A stretch of DNA of 45,207 nt from Streptomyces hydrogenans (GTDB taxonomy: Bacteria > Actinomycetota > Actinomycetes > Streptomycetales > Streptomycetaceae). Position numbers and translations under genes: made by a program. A model generated the notes under the pieces. The model was not told the origin of the DNA. It searched no databases and saw only the letters and a list, made by a program, of their open reading frames with translations. Below, piece after piece: positions 8,030 through 16,588 of this stretch; the stretch's first letter is position 1, and each line of letters begins with the position of its first letter. Where the stretch lies: contig NZ_BNBS01000068.1 in NCBI RefSeq assembly GCF_014656075.1, forward strand, positions 564-45,770. The letters are read 5' to 3'.

Positions 8030-8059
8030 CGCCGTCGACCGTACCCCAGGGCTTCGCGA

Positions 8060-8065
8060 TAGCGT
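8060..8065 (+). promoter_or_regulatory. -10 box for a likely leaderless transcript
   Basis: TAGCGT ends 6 nt before ATG 8072. With the usual 6 to 7 nt between -10 hexamer and transcription start, the mRNA would begin at the start codon, as is common in Streptomyces. No good -35 is visible. Confidence 0.5.
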
Positions 8066-8071
8066 CGGGGC

Positions 8072-8380
8072 ATGAGCGAAGTGATGACGGAGCCGGATTC
8101 CGGCCCGGGGACGGCGGCGGACGCCGGTACGGGCTCCGCCGACGCCGGTCCCGGAGCGGTGGACGCGCCCGCCGCGGCCGCGCCGCTGGGGGTGGAGCGG
8201 GAGCCCACCGGGCTGCCGGCCGTCGACGCGCTCCTGGAGCGGCTGGCCGAGGCCGACCACCTCACGGCGGACGGACACCTCGCGGTGTACGAGGATGTAC
8301 ACCGAGGACTGCGCGCGGAGCTGACCACGCTCGACGCGCACCCGGCCTCCGCACCCCGTCCGCACGACCCCAGGAGCTGA
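8072..8380 (+). CDS. Small hypothetical protein upstream of tlyA
   Basis: 102 residues from ATG 8072. The first 40 residues are Ala/Gly/Pro/Asp-rich and probably disordered. The second half (LPAVDALLERLAEADHLTAD then GHLAVYEDVHRGLRAELTTL) is predicted helical, and I recall similar small proteins next to tlyA and nadK in other streptomycetes. No function is known to me. It is followed 7 bp later by tlyA, with AGGAG near its stop codon serving the next gene, so the run 8072-10117 is likely one operon. There are no Cys residues and no membrane segment. Confidence 0.65.
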   Translation: MSEVMTEPDSGPGTAADAGTGSADAGPGAVDAPAAAAPLGVEREPTGLPAVDALLERLAEADHLTADGHLAVYEDVHRGLRAELTTLDAHPASAPRPHDPRS

Positions 8381-8387
8381 ACCCAAC

Positions 8388-9203
8388 GTGGCAGGAGTGG
8401 CACGCCGCCGACTCGACGCCGAGCTGGTCCGGCGCAAACTCGCCCGCTCGCGCGAGCACGCCGGCCAGCTGATCGCCGCGGGCCGGGTGACCGTCGGCAA
8501 GACCGTCGCCACCAAGTCCGCCACCCAGGTCGAGACCGCCGCGGCGATCGTCGTCTCCCAGGACGACTCCGACCCCGACTACGTCTCGCGCGGCGGGCAC
8601 AAGCTCGCGGGCGCCTTCGCGGCCTTCGTCCCCCTCGGGCTGGAGATCGCGGGACGGCGGGCGCTCGACGCGGGCGCCTCCACCGGCGGCTTCACCGACG
8701 TGCTGCTGCGCTCCGGCGCCGGACACGTCGTCGCCGTCGACGTCGGCTACGGACAGCTCGCCTGGTCGCTCCAGAGCGACGAGCGGGTCACCGTCAAGGA
8801 CCGCACCAACGTGCGCGAGCTGACGCTCGACGCGATCGACGGCGTCCCCGTCGACCTGGTCGTCGGCGACCTCTCCTTCATCCCGCTCGGGCTCGTGCTG
8901 CCCGCGCTGGCCGCCTGCACCGCGCCCGGCGCGGACCTCGTCCTGATGGTGAAGCCGCAGTTCGAGGTGGGCAAGGAGCGGCTCGGCTCCGGTGGTGTCG
9001 TCCGCAGCACCGAGCTGCGCGCCGACGCCGTGAAGAACGTCGCCCGGCAGGCGGCGGAGCTCGGGCTCGGGGTGCTCGGCGTCACCGCCAGCCCGCTGCC
9101 CGGGCCCTCCGGGAACGTCGAGTACTTTCTGTGGCTGCGGGCCGGCGCGCCCGCACTCGATCCGGCTGACGTCGACCGCGCCGTGGCGGAGGGACCTCGT
9201 TGA
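8388..9203 (+). CDS. tlyA: TlyA-type 16S/23S rRNA 2'-O-methyltransferase
   Basis: 271 residues from GTG 8388 (AGGAG at 8372-8376). An N-terminal S4 RNA-binding domain (about residues 6-65: RRRLDAELVRRKLARSREHA then QLIAAGRVTVG) is followed by an FtsJ-like Rossmann methyltransferase: SRGGHKLAGAF, LDAGASTGGFTDVLLRSGA (SAM-binding loop), VVAVDVGYGQLAW, DLVVGDLSFIPLG and VKPQFEVGKERLGSGGVV. TlyA adds 2'-O-methyl groups to 16S and 23S rRNA cytidines, and its loss gives capreomycin resistance in mycobacteria. Length is typical (about 270). The TGA overlaps the TTG start of nadK. Confidence 0.93.
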   Translation: MAGVARRRLDAELVRRKLARSREHAGQLIAAGRVTVGKTVATKSATQVETAAAIVVSQDDSDPDYVSRGGHKLAGAFAAFVPLGLEIAGRRALDAGASTGGFTDVLLRSGAGHVVAVDVGYGQLAWSLQSDERVTVKDRTNVRELTLDAIDGVPVDLVVGDLSFIPLGLVLPALAACTAPGADLVLMVKPQFEVGKERLGSGGVVRSTELRADAVKNVARQAAELGLGVLGVTASPLPGPSGNVEYFLWLRAGAPALDPADVDRAVAEGPR

Positions 9204-10117
9204 CAGCATCAGCGGCACCACAGGCACCACGCACCGTCTTCCTGCTAGCGCACACCGGCCGGCCGGCCGCGGTGCGCAGCGCCGAACTCGTCGTCCTGGG
9301 GCTGCTGCGCAGCGGCATCGGCGTCCGCGTCCTGGCGGCCGAGGCGGCGGACCTGCCACTGCCGCCGTCCGTGGAGAAGATCCCGGACGACTGCCCCGAG
9401 GCGCTCGACGGCTGCGAACTGATCATCGTCCTCGGGGGTGACGGGACGCTGCTGCGCGGCGCCGAGTTCTCCCGCGCCTCCGGGGTGCCGATGCTCGGCG
9501 TCAACCTGGGGCGCGTCGGCTTCCTCGCGGAGGCGGAGCGCGACGACCTCGACAAGGTCGTCGACCGGGTCGTCACGCGGGCGTACGAGGTCGAGGAGCG
9601 GATGACCCTCGACGTGGCCGTCTACCAGAACGGCGACGTGCTGCACAGCGACTGGGCGCTCAACGAGGCGGCCGTGCAGAAGGTGTCCCCGGAGCGGATG
9701 CTGGAGGTCGTCCTCGCCATCGACGGGCGGCCGGTCACCGGCTTCGGCTGCGACGGGGTGATCTGCGCGACGCCGACCGGCTCGACGGCGTACGCCTTCT
9801 CGGCCGGCGGTCCGGTGATCTGGCCCGAGGTGGAGGCGCTGCTTATGGTGCCGATCGGGGCGCACGCGCTGTTCGCCAAGCCGCTCGTCACCACGCCCGA
9901 GTCGGTCCTCGCCGTCGAGGTCGAGCCGCACACCCCGCACGGGGTGCTGTGGTGCGACGGGCGGCGGACCGTGGAGCTGCCCGCGGGCGCCAGGGTCGAG
10001 GTCCGGCGGGGTGCGGTGCCGGTCCGGCTCGCCCGGCTGCACCACGCCTCGTTCACCGACCGGCTCGTCGCCAAGTTCGCGCTGCCGGTCTCGGGCTGGC
10101 GGGGCGCGCCGCACTGA
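9200..10117 (+). CDS. nadK: NAD kinase
   Basis: 305 residues from TTG 9200. The start is chosen because GGAGGG at 9187-9192 is well spaced and TTGA overlaps the tlyA stop. Family motifs are VLGGDGTLLRGAEFS (the GGDGT diphosphate loop with the catalytic Asp), VNLGRVGFLAEAE, LNEAAVQK, GFGCDGVICATPTGSTAYAF and a C-terminal CDGRRTVELPAG. The enzyme phosphorylates NAD to NADP in the cytosol. It is translationally coupled to tlyA and followed by recN, an order conserved in many Gram-positives. It is the second NAD-related locus of this window, separate from the pnuC operon. Confidence 0.95.
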   Translation: MTASAAPQAPRTVFLLAHTGRPAAVRSAELVVLGLLRSGIGVRVLAAEAADLPLPPSVEKIPDDCPEALDGCELIIVLGGDGTLLRGAEFSRASGVPMLGVNLGRVGFLAEAERDDLDKVVDRVVTRAYEVEERMTLDVAVYQNGDVLHSDWALNEAAVQKVSPERMLEVVLAIDGRPVTGFGCDGVICATPTGSTAYAFSAGGPVIWPEVEALLMVPIGAHALFAKPLVTTPESVLAVEVEPHTPHGVLWCDGRRTVELPAGARVEVRRGAVPVRLARLHHASFTDRLVAKFALPVSGWRGAPH

Positions 10118-10168
10118 CCGGCGCCCCTCTCACGGGGGGTGATGTCGCGTCGCGGCACGGAAACCTCG

Positions 10169-10174
10169 TATGGT
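10169..10174 (+). promoter_or_regulatory. -10 box for a likely leaderless recN transcript
   Basis: TATGGT ends 7 nt before GTG 10182, so transcription would start at or next to that codon. This supports the GTG rather than ATG 10170 (inside the hexamer) as the recN start. No clear -35 was seen. Confidence 0.45.
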
Positions 10175-10181
10175 CTGGGGC

Positions 10182-11921
10182 GTGCTGGAGGAGATGCGGA
10201 TACGGTCGCTCGGGGTCATCGACGACGCGGTGGTCGAGCTGTCGCCCGGCTTCACCGCGGTGACCGGTGAGACCGGCGCGGGCAAGACCATGGTCGTCAC
10301 GAGCCTGGGGCTGCTGCTCGGCGGGCGGGCCGACCCGGCCCTGGTGCGGATCGGGGCCGCCTCGGCGGTCGTCGAGGGGCGGATCAGCATGCCGCCCGGG
10401 GCGCCGGCCGCGGTGCGGGCCGAGGAGGCGGGGGCGGAACTCGACGAGGGTGCCCTGCTGGTGACCCGTACGGTCTCCGCCGAGGGGCGCTCCCGGGCCC
10501 ACCTCGGCGGGCGTTCGGTGCCGGTGGGTCTGCTGGCCGAGCTGGCCGACGAGCTGGTCGCCGTGCACGGCCAGACCGACCAGCAGGGCCTGCTGAAGCC
10601 GGCCCGGCAGCGCGGCGCGCTCGACCGGTACGCGGGCGAGGCGGTGTCCGGGCCGCTCGCCGCCTACACCGGGGTGTACCGCAGGCTGCGGGCCGTCACC
10701 GCCGAGTTGGACGAGATCACCACCCGGGCACGTGAGCGAGCCCAGGAGGCCGATCTGCTGCGCTTCGGGCTCGCCGAGGTGGAGGCCGTCGCCCCGCGCG
10801 CGGGCGAGGACGTGGAGCTGGCCGCCGAGGCCGAGCGGCTCGGGCACGTCGAGGCGCTGGCCTCCGCCGCCGCGCTCGCGCACGCGGCGCTGGCCGGGAA
10901 CCCGGAGGACCCCGAGTCCGTCGACGCGACCACGCTGGTCGGCGGGGCGGGCCGGGCCCTGGAGGCGGTGCGGGCGCACGACCCGGCGCTGGCCGCGCTC
11001 GCGGACCGGACGGGGGAGCTCTCGATCCTGCTGGCCGACGTGGCGCAGGAGCTGGCCGGGTACGCGGACAACCTGGACGCCGATCCGCTGCGGCTGGCCG
11101 CGGTGGAGGAGCGGCGGGCGGCCCTCACCCAGCTCACGCGGAAGTACGGCGAGTCCGTCTCGGCCGTCCTGGCGTGGGCGGAGGAGAGCGCGGCGCGGCT
11201 CGGGGAGCTGGACGGCGACGACGAGCGGACCGGGGAGCTGACCGCCGAGCGGGACCGGCTCCGCGACGAGCTGTCCGTCCTCGCGCAGCGGCTCACCGAC
11301 GCGCGCACCGAGGCGGCGGACCGGTTCGCCGGGGCGGTCACCGCGGAGCTGGCCTCGCTGGCGATGCCGCACGCGCGGGTGTCCTTCGACATCCGGCAGA
11401 CCGAGGCCGCCGACGAGGAGTCGGGCGTCGAGGTCGGCGGGCGGTGGGTGGCCTACGGGCCGGCCGGCGCCGATGAGGTCGAGCTGCTGCTCGCGCCGCA
11501 TCCCGGTGCCCCGCCGCGGCCGATCGCCAAGGGCGCGTCCGGGGGCGAGCTGTCCCGGGTGATGCTCGCGGTCGAGGTGGTCTTCGCCGGGGTCGACCCG
11601 GTGCCGACGTACCTCTTCGACGAGGTCGACGCGGGGGTCGGCGGCAAGGCGGCGGTGGAGATCGGCCGCCGGCTCGCCAAGCTGGCCCGGACCGCGCAGG
11701 TCGTGGTCGTCACCCACCTGCCGCAGGTGGCGGCCTTCGCCGACCGGCAGCTGCTGGTGGAGAAGACCAACGACGGCTCCGTCACCCGTTCCGGGGTGAC
11801 CGTCCTGGAGGGCGAGGAGCGGGTCCGGGAGCTGTCCCGGATGCTCGCCGGCCAGGAGGACTCCGAGACGGCCCGGGCGCACGCGGAGGAGCTGCTGGCT
11901 ACGGCCAGGGCCGACGCCTGA
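10182..11921 (+). CDS. recN: DNA repair protein RecN
   Basis: 579 residues from GTG 10182; ATG 10170 and ATG 10194 are in-frame alternatives. RecN is an SMC-like ATPase that acts at double-strand breaks. Visible are the N-terminal MRIRSLGVIDDAVVELSPGF, Walker A in TGETGAGKTMVV, the long central coiled-coil arms (roughly residues 150-370, rich in Ala, Glu, Leu and Arg), the ABC signature in KGASGGELSRVMLAVEV and Walker B in TYLFDEVDAGVGG, ending with VVVVTHLPQVAAFADRQLLV. Length is near the family norm of 550 to 590. The 64-bp gap from nadK carries its own -10 candidate. Confidence 0.95.
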   Translation: MLEEMRIRSLGVIDDAVVELSPGFTAVTGETGAGKTMVVTSLGLLLGGRADPALVRIGAASAVVEGRISMPPGAPAAVRAEEAGAELDEGALLVTRTVSAEGRSRAHLGGRSVPVGLLAELADELVAVHGQTDQQGLLKPARQRGALDRYAGEAVSGPLAAYTGVYRRLRAVTAELDEITTRARERAQEADLLRFGLAEVEAVAPRAGEDVELAAEAERLGHVEALASAAALAHAALAGNPEDPESVDATTLVGGAGRALEAVRAHDPALAALADRTGELSILLADVAQELAGYADNLDADPLRLAAVEERRAALTQLTRKYGESVSAVLAWAEESAARLGELDGDDERTGELTAERDRLRDELSVLAQRLTDARTEAADRFAGAVTAELASLAMPHARVSFDIRQTEAADEESGVEVGGRWVAYGPAGADEVELLLAPHPGAPPRPIAKGASGGELSRVMLAVEVVFAGVDPVPTYLFDEVDAGVGGKAAVEIGRRLAKLARTAQVVVVTHLPQVAAFADRQLLVEKTNDGSVTRSGVTVLEGEERVRELSRMLAGQEDSETARAHAEELLATARADA

Positions 11922-11980
11922 CCCGAACCGGGTCCCGAGCCGGGGCGGCGTCCCGGGTGGGCCCGGCGGACGGGAGAGGG

Positions 11981-12003
11981 GCGCGCGCGGTGGTCGCGCG
12001 CGC
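11981..12003 (+). terminator. GC hairpin after recN
   Basis: A perfect 9-bp alternating GC stem (11981-11989 with 11995-12003) and 5-nt loop stand 60 bp after the recN stop, before the leaderless-looking glycosyltransferase. It has no T tract. Immediately beyond, 12005-12014 is a 10-bp palindrome, so other folds are possible. Confidence 0.45.
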
Positions 12004-12114
12004 TCACCCGGGTGGGTGAACTCGGGGGCGGGATCAGGACAGCGGTGCCCGTCGGCGCGGGGAACGATGCGGTGTCGGTGCCGGAACGTGCGTACGGTCG
12101 CCCGCCGGGGCTGG

Positions 12115-12120
12115 CATCCT
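12115..12120 (+). promoter_or_regulatory. -10-like box before the glycosyltransferase
   Basis: CATCCT ends 7 nt before GTG 12128, and no ribosome-binding site precedes that GTG. The arrangement fits a leaderless transcript, although the hexamer is a weaker match (conserved A and final T only). Confidence 0.35.
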
Positions 12121-12127
12121 TGGGCGC

Positions 12128-13219
12128 GTGACACAGCTCCGTACGGTCCAAGTGCTGGGCGGCGGCAGCGCGGGCAGCAGCGCTCACGTCCGATCACTTG
12201 CCTCGGGGCTGGTGGCGAGGGGCGTCCGGGTGACCGTGTGCGCTCCGGCCGAACTCGACCGTCTCTACGACTACTCGGGGGCCGGCGCGCACGTCGTGCC
12301 GCTGCCCCGCCGCAACGACCCGGCGACCGTCGGCGTGCTCCGCAACGCCTGCATCGGCGCCGACGTCGTCCACGCGCACGGACTGCACGCATCCGTGCGG
12401 GCCGCGCTCGCCGTCTCCGGCGGCGTCGGACTCGCCCGCACCCCGCTCGTCACCACCTGGCACGGCCGGCCGCCGGCCGACGGGGCCCGGGCCGGGATCG
12501 TCCGGCTCCTGGAGCGCCGGACGGTACGGGCGGCGGCCGTCGTCCTCGGCACCTCCTCCGAACTCGTCGACCGGGCCCGGCGGCGCGGCGCCCGCGACGC
12601 CCGGCTCGCCCCCGTCACCGTGCCCACCGCCGGCGGGCCCGTCTGCCTCCGCGACGGCAAGGCCCGGGCCGAACTCGGCGCCGTCGACCGGCCGCTGCTC
12701 ATGGCCGTCGGCGCGCTCGAACCCGGCCGGGGGTACGGGACGCTCCTCGACGCGGCGCGCGAGTGGCGGGAGCTCGACCCGCAGCCCCTGCTCGTCATCG
12801 CCGGCGAGGGGCGCGAACGGGCCGCGCTCCAGCGCCGGATCGTCGCCGAGGGACTCGCCGTCCGGATCGTCGGGCGGCGCGACGACGTCGCCGAACTCCT
12901 CGCCGCGGCGGACATCGCGGTGCTGCCCTCCCGCTGGGAGGCGCGGTCCCTGCTGGCGCAGGAGGCGCTGCGGCTCGGCGTGCCCCTGGTGGCCACGGCG
13001 GTCGGCGGCGTGCCGGAACTCGTCGGCGACGCGGCGGAACTGGTGCCGTACGGCGACCCGGCGGCGCTCGCGGCGGCCGTGCGCGGGCTGCTGGAGGACG
13101 CCGAGCGGCGGATGGACCTCGCGGCGGCGGGGCGCGTACAGGCACGCACCTGGCCGTCGGAGGACGACACCATCGCGCACGTCCTGAGCGTGTACGACGA
13201 GCTCGCGGCGACGCGCTAG
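12128..13219 (+). CDS. GT4-family glycosyltransferase (GT-B fold)
   Basis: 363 residues from GTG 12128. The N-terminal half has the glycine-rich start VQVLGGGSAGSSAHVRSLAS, ADVVHAHGLHASVRAALAVS and LVTTWHGRPP; the C-terminal half has LLMAVGALEPGRGYGTLLDA, VIAGEGRERAALQRRI, VGRRDDVAELLAAADIAVLP and the GT4 acidic motif region SRWEARSLLAQEALRLGVPL with VATAVGGVPELVGDAAELVP. This is a retaining glycosyltransferase using a nucleotide-sugar donor, cytosolic or membrane-peripheral. The acceptor is unknown. The EX7E motif is only partly preserved (E-ARSLLAQ-E keeps the second Glu). It ends 31 bp before the stop of the convergent PucR gene. Confidence 0.85.
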   Translation: MTQLRTVQVLGGGSAGSSAHVRSLASGLVARGVRVTVCAPAELDRLYDYSGAGAHVVPLPRRNDPATVGVLRNACIGADVVHAHGLHASVRAALAVSGGVGLARTPLVTTWHGRPPADGARAGIVRLLERRTVRAAAVVLGTSSELVDRARRRGARDARLAPVTVPTAGGPVCLRDGKARAELGAVDRPLLMAVGALEPGRGYGTLLDAAREWRELDPQPLLVIAGEGRERAALQRRIVAEGLAVRIVGRRDDVAELLAAADIAVLPSRWEARSLLAQEALRLGVPLVATAVGGVPELVGDAAELVPYGDPAALAAAVRGLLEDAERRMDLAAAGRVQARTWPSEDDTIAHVLSVYDELAATR

Positions 13220-13250
13220 ACCCGCCGCCGGAGGTGCGCCGGGCCCTTAC

Positions 13251-14873
13251 TTACGGGGTGTGCCGGCGGGCCCGCAGCGCCAGGGAGAGGGCCAGGACCG
13301 TCTGGGGGTCGTCCAGGTCCGTGCCGAGGAGTTCGGAGATCCGGGCCAGGCGGTTGTAGAGGGTCTGGCGGTTGAGGTGGAGCTCGCGGGCCGTCTCCGC
13401 CTTCCGGCCCGCGTGCGCCAGATACGTCTCCAGGGTGGGCAGCAGCGGCGGGCGTGAGGTGCGGTCGTGGTCGCGGAGCGGGCCGATCGCCCGGTCGACG
13501 AAGGCCGCCAGGTCCGGGTGGTCGCGCAGCCGCCACAGCAGCAGGTCGATGTCGAGGCGCCGGGCGTCGTACCAGGGGCGGTCCGTCAGGCCCTGCGCCG
13601 CCGTCGCCGTCTCCGCCGCGTGCCGCAGCCCCGCCGAGGCCGCGGCCCAGCCGCCCGCCATGCCGACCACGACGACCTGCGGGTGCGCCCCGGCGCCCTC
13701 CACGCCGGCCCGCTCGACGCCGGCCCGCAGCGCCGCCGCGACCCGGTCGGCGACCGCCGTCCGCTCCGACTCCGAGCGCAGGCCCAGCAGCAGCGGGACC
13801 CGGCCCTCGACCGGGCGGACGCCCAGGAGGGCGGGGACGCCGACGGAGGACAGCTCCTCGTGGACGGCGCGGGCCAGCAGCGCCCAGCTGCCCGAGGGGG
13901 ACAGCTCGGGGGCGAGGCGCATGACGACCGGGAGCAGCGGGCCCTCGCCCGGCTTGAAGCCGAGGACGCGGGCCTGCGCCGGGGCGTCCTCCGCCGAGAT
14001 CCGGCCCTCCGCGAGGTCGGTGAGGAAGTCGCCGCGGCCGCGGGCCGCCAGCTCCTCCTCCTGACGGGCCTGCATGAGGACGACCGCGAGGAGGCCCGCG
14101 GCCCGCTCGGCGGCCATCCGGTGCAGGGGGGAGAGGGCGCCGGAGACCGCGAGGAGCACCAGCCGGGCCCGGACCGAGCCGGTGCCGGGGCCGCCGCCCG
14201 GGACGTCGACGAGGACCGTGCCGACCGGGGGGCCGGACTCGCGGGCGGCGCGCTGGCCGCGGAGCCCGTCCCAGACCTGGAGCGGGTCGGCCGGTCCCGA
14301 CTCGGTGCCCGCCGCGTACAGCAGCTGTCCGTCGGCGGTCTCCAGGAAGACCGGGTTCGCCGCGAAGTCGGAGAGGATGCGGAGCACCTGGGGCACCCCG
14401 CCGCCGCCGAGCAGCGCCTCGGTGCACTGCCGGTGGACCTCCTCGGCCTGCCGCTGGAGGGCGTAGTGGCCGTTGACGATCTCGGTGTGGATCTCCTCGG
14501 TGACCGCGACGAACGGCACCTCGCGGTGGAGCTGGACCAGCGGCAGTCCGGCGGCGCGGGCGGTCTCCACTATGGTCGCCGGGAGGCGGGCGAAGCGCGG
14601 GCCGAGCTCGACGACGAGGGCAGCGATGCCCCGGTCGGCGAGGCGGCGGACGAAGGCCCGCTGCTCGGCCGGGCGGGTGCCCAGGCCGAGGCCGGTGGTC
14701 AGCAGCAGCTCGCCGCCCTTCAGCAGGGAGGCGATGTTCGGCACCTCGCCGGCGTGCACCCAGCGCACGGTCCGCTGGAGCCGGTCGGCCCCGGCGACGA
14801 CCTCCGGGAGGCCGCTGCGCAGCCCCGGGAGTTCGAGTGCCCGTTGTACGGTGATGCCGCCCTGCGTGTCCAT
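13251..14873 (-). CDS. PucR/CdaR-family transcriptional regulator
   Basis: 540 residues from ATG 14873; upstream in-frame starts at 14909 and 14942 are less likely because a -10-like TACGGT sits 6 nt before ATG 14873. The N-terminal PucR domain spans about residues 8-130 (VQRALELPGLRSGLPEVVAG, LLKGGELLLTTGLGLG, LVVELGPRF). The middle has a GGDEF-like CdaR region, and the C-terminal HTH_30 domain reads TLETYLAHAGRKAETAREL then LNRQTLYNRLARISELLG. PucR-type proteins activate purine, amino acid or amine catabolic genes in response to substrate. It is divergent from the APC permease and amine oxidase (159 bp between starts), which it probably controls. Confidence 0.88.
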   Translation of the reverse strand: MDTQGGITVQRALELPGLRSGLPEVVAGADRLQRTVRWVHAGEVPNIASLLKGGELLLTTGLGLGTRPAEQRAFVRRLADRGIAALVVELGPRFARLPATIVETARAAGLPLVQLHREVPFVAVTEEIHTEIVNGHYALQRQAEEVHRQCTEALLGGGGVPQVLRILSDFAANPVFLETADGQLLYAAGTESGPADPLQVWDGLRGQRAARESGPPVGTVLVDVPGGGPGTGSVRARLVLLAVSGALSPLHRMAAERAAGLLAVVLMQARQEEELAARGRGDFLTDLAEGRISAEDAPAQARVLGFKPGEGPLLPVVMRLAPELSPSGSWALLARAVHEELSSVGVPALLGVRPVEGRVPLLLGLRSESERTAVADRVAAALRAGVERAGVEGAGAHPQVVVVGMAGGWAAASAGLRHAAETATAAQGLTDRPWYDARRLDIDLLLWRLRDHPDLAAFVDRAIGPLRDHDRTSRPPLLPTLETYLAHAGRKAETARELHLNRQTLYNRLARISELLGTDLDDPQTVLALSLALRARRHTP

Positions 14874-14879
14874 GGGCGG

Positions 14880-14885
14880 ACCGTA
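14880..14885 (-). promoter_or_regulatory. -10 box for a likely leaderless pucR transcript
   Basis: Read on the minus strand, TACGGT ends 6 nt before ATG 14873. No Shine-Dalgarno sequence precedes that ATG, consistent with a leaderless message. Confidence 0.4.
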
Positions 14886-15032
14886 TCGTCCACGGTGTTT
14901 CCTGGACATCTCCCCACGGTCACGGGCGGGGTCCGTTCGCACGGGAGGGCGACAACTCGTCGTGGCGCGGCGGGATTTGTACGACCGAATGTCGCTTGTG
15001 GCCTACGTCACTCAGGTGGATGCTCTCCCGCC

Positions 15033-16556
15033 ATGGCAGACACCTCCACTCCACAGCCGGCCCCGCGCGTCGACCGGCTCAAGGCGAACTCCGTCGGGCT
15101 CGTCGGCGTCGTCTTCATGGCCGTGGCCACCGCCGCCCCGATCACCGCCATGACCGGCAACCTCCCCATCGCCGTCGGTTTCGGCAACGGCACCGGGGCC
15201 CCCGCCGGATACCTCTTCGCCACCCTCGTCCTGACCGTCTTCTCCGTCGGATACGTGGCCATGGCCAAGCGGATCACCGCCGCCGGCGCCTTCTACGGCT
15301 ACATCTCGCACGGCCTCGGCCGGATCGCGGGCATGGCCTCCGGCATGCTCGCCGTCCTCGCCTACATCGTCTTCGAGGCGTCCATCGTCGGCGTCTTCGC
15401 CTACTTCGCGCAGACCACCGTCGCCGACCAGCTCGGCGTCGACCTGCCGTGGATCCTGTACGCGGCCGCCATGCTGGCCGTCACGGCCGTCCTGTCGTAC
15501 TTCGACATCAACCTGACCGCCAAGGCGCTCGGCGTCATGCTCATCGCGGAGATCGCCGTCCTCTTCGCGGTCGCCACCGCCGTCCTGATCCACGGCGGCG
15601 GCCCCGACGGCATCCCCGTCGAGCCGATCAACCCGAAGAACGCCTTCACCGGCGCCTCCGCCGGCCTCGGCCTCTTCTTCGCCTTCTGGTCCTGGGTCGG
15701 CTTCGAGTCCACCGCCATGTACGGCGAGGAGTCCCGCGACCCCAAGCGCGTCATCCCCCGCGCCACCCTGATCTCCGTCGTCGGCGTCGGCCTCTTCTAC
15801 ATCTACGTGTCCTGGATGACGATCGCCGGCAACGGCCTGGCCGGCTCGGTGAAGCTGTCCTCCTCCGCCTCCCCGCTCGACCTCTTCTTCGCGCCCACCC
15901 AGACCTTCATCGGCGCCTGGGCCGTCGACGCCTTCCAGTGGCTGCTGCTCACCGGCTCCTTCGCCTGCGGCATGGCCTTCCACCAGTGCGCCTCCCGCTA
16001 CCTCTACGCCATCGGGCGCGAGGGCTTCCTCCACCCGGCGCTCGGCCGCACCCACCCCCGGCACGGCTCGCCCTACATCGCCTCCTACGTGCAGAGCGCG
16101 ATCGCCGTCGCCCTCGTCGGCGCCTTCTGGCTCACCGGCCAGGACCCCTACGTCCACCTCTACACGCTGCTCGCGATCCTCGGCACGATGGCCATCCTCA
16201 TCGTGCAGACGCTCTGCTCCTTCGCCGTCATCGGCTACTTCCGCAAGAACCACCCCGAGGACCGGCACTGGTTCCGGACCCTCACCGCGCCCCTCCTCGG
16301 CGGCATCGGCATGACCGTCGTCGTCGTCCTGCTCGTGGTCAACATGGAGACCGCGGCCGGCACCGCCGCCGACTCCCTCTTCTTCAAGTCCATCCCGTGG
16401 ATCGTCGGCGCCGTCTTCTTCGGCGGCCTCGGCCTCGGCCTCTACCTCAAGGCGAAGCGGCCCGAGCGGTACGAGATCATCGGCCGGATCGTCCTGGAGG
16501 ACGCCGCCGAACGCGACGACGAGCAGGCGGAGCCCGTACCGGCCGCGCAGAGCTGA
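15033..16556 (+). CDS. APC-superfamily amino acid/amine permease
   Basis: 507 residues from ATG 15033. About 12 hydrophobic segments are visible, beginning with VGLVGVVFMAVATAAPITAM and ending with WIVGAVFFGGLGLGLYL, and the C-terminus is cytosolic and acidic. APC features include the unwound TM1 region (ATAAPITAMTGNLP), the TM3 segment ITAAGAFYGYISHGLG and the TM6 segment FFAFWSWVGFESTAMYGEES. The protein is a proton-coupled importer of an amino acid or amine. It lies 32 bp ahead of a Tat-exported amine oxidase and is divergent from a PucR regulator, so the likely substrate is an amine or amino acid that the oxidase also handles. Annotated alternatives would be putrescine or ethanolamine permeases; the sequence does not decide. 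Confidence 0.88.
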   Translation: MADTSTPQPAPRVDRLKANSVGLVGVVFMAVATAAPITAMTGNLPIAVGFGNGTGAPAGYLFATLVLTVFSVGYVAMAKRITAAGAFYGYISHGLGRIAGMASGMLAVLAYIVFEASIVGVFAYFAQTTVADQLGVDLPWILYAAAMLAVTAVLSYFDINLTAKALGVMLIAEIAVLFAVATAVLIHGGGPDGIPVEPINPKNAFTGASAGLGLFFAFWSWVGFESTAMYGEESRDPKRVIPRATLISVVGVGLFYIYVSWMTIAGNGLAGSVKLSSSASPLDLFFAPTQTFIGAWAVDAFQWLLLTGSFACGMAFHQCASRYLYAIGREGFLHPALGRTHPRHGSPYIASYVQSAIAVALVGAFWLTGQDPYVHLYTLLAILGTMAILIVQTLCSFAVIGYFRKNHPEDRHWFRTLTAPLLGGIGMTVVVVLLVVNMETAAGTAADSLFFKSIPWIVGAVFFGGLGLGLYLKAKRPERYEIIGRIVLEDAAERDDEQAEPVPAAQS

Positions 16557-16588
16557 CCCGCCCCCCTTCTTCCCTCCAGGAGCGCCCC

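Noticed and set aside
7682..8524. Full 280-codon minus-strand frame as one gene
   Set aside because: Only the last 115 codons match an SCP2 domain; the upstream part lies opposite the small hypothetical and tlyA and has no features.
12195..13180. Minus-strand frames inside the glycosyltransferase gene
   Set aside because: Shadows without motifs; the GT4 protein on the plus strand is clear.
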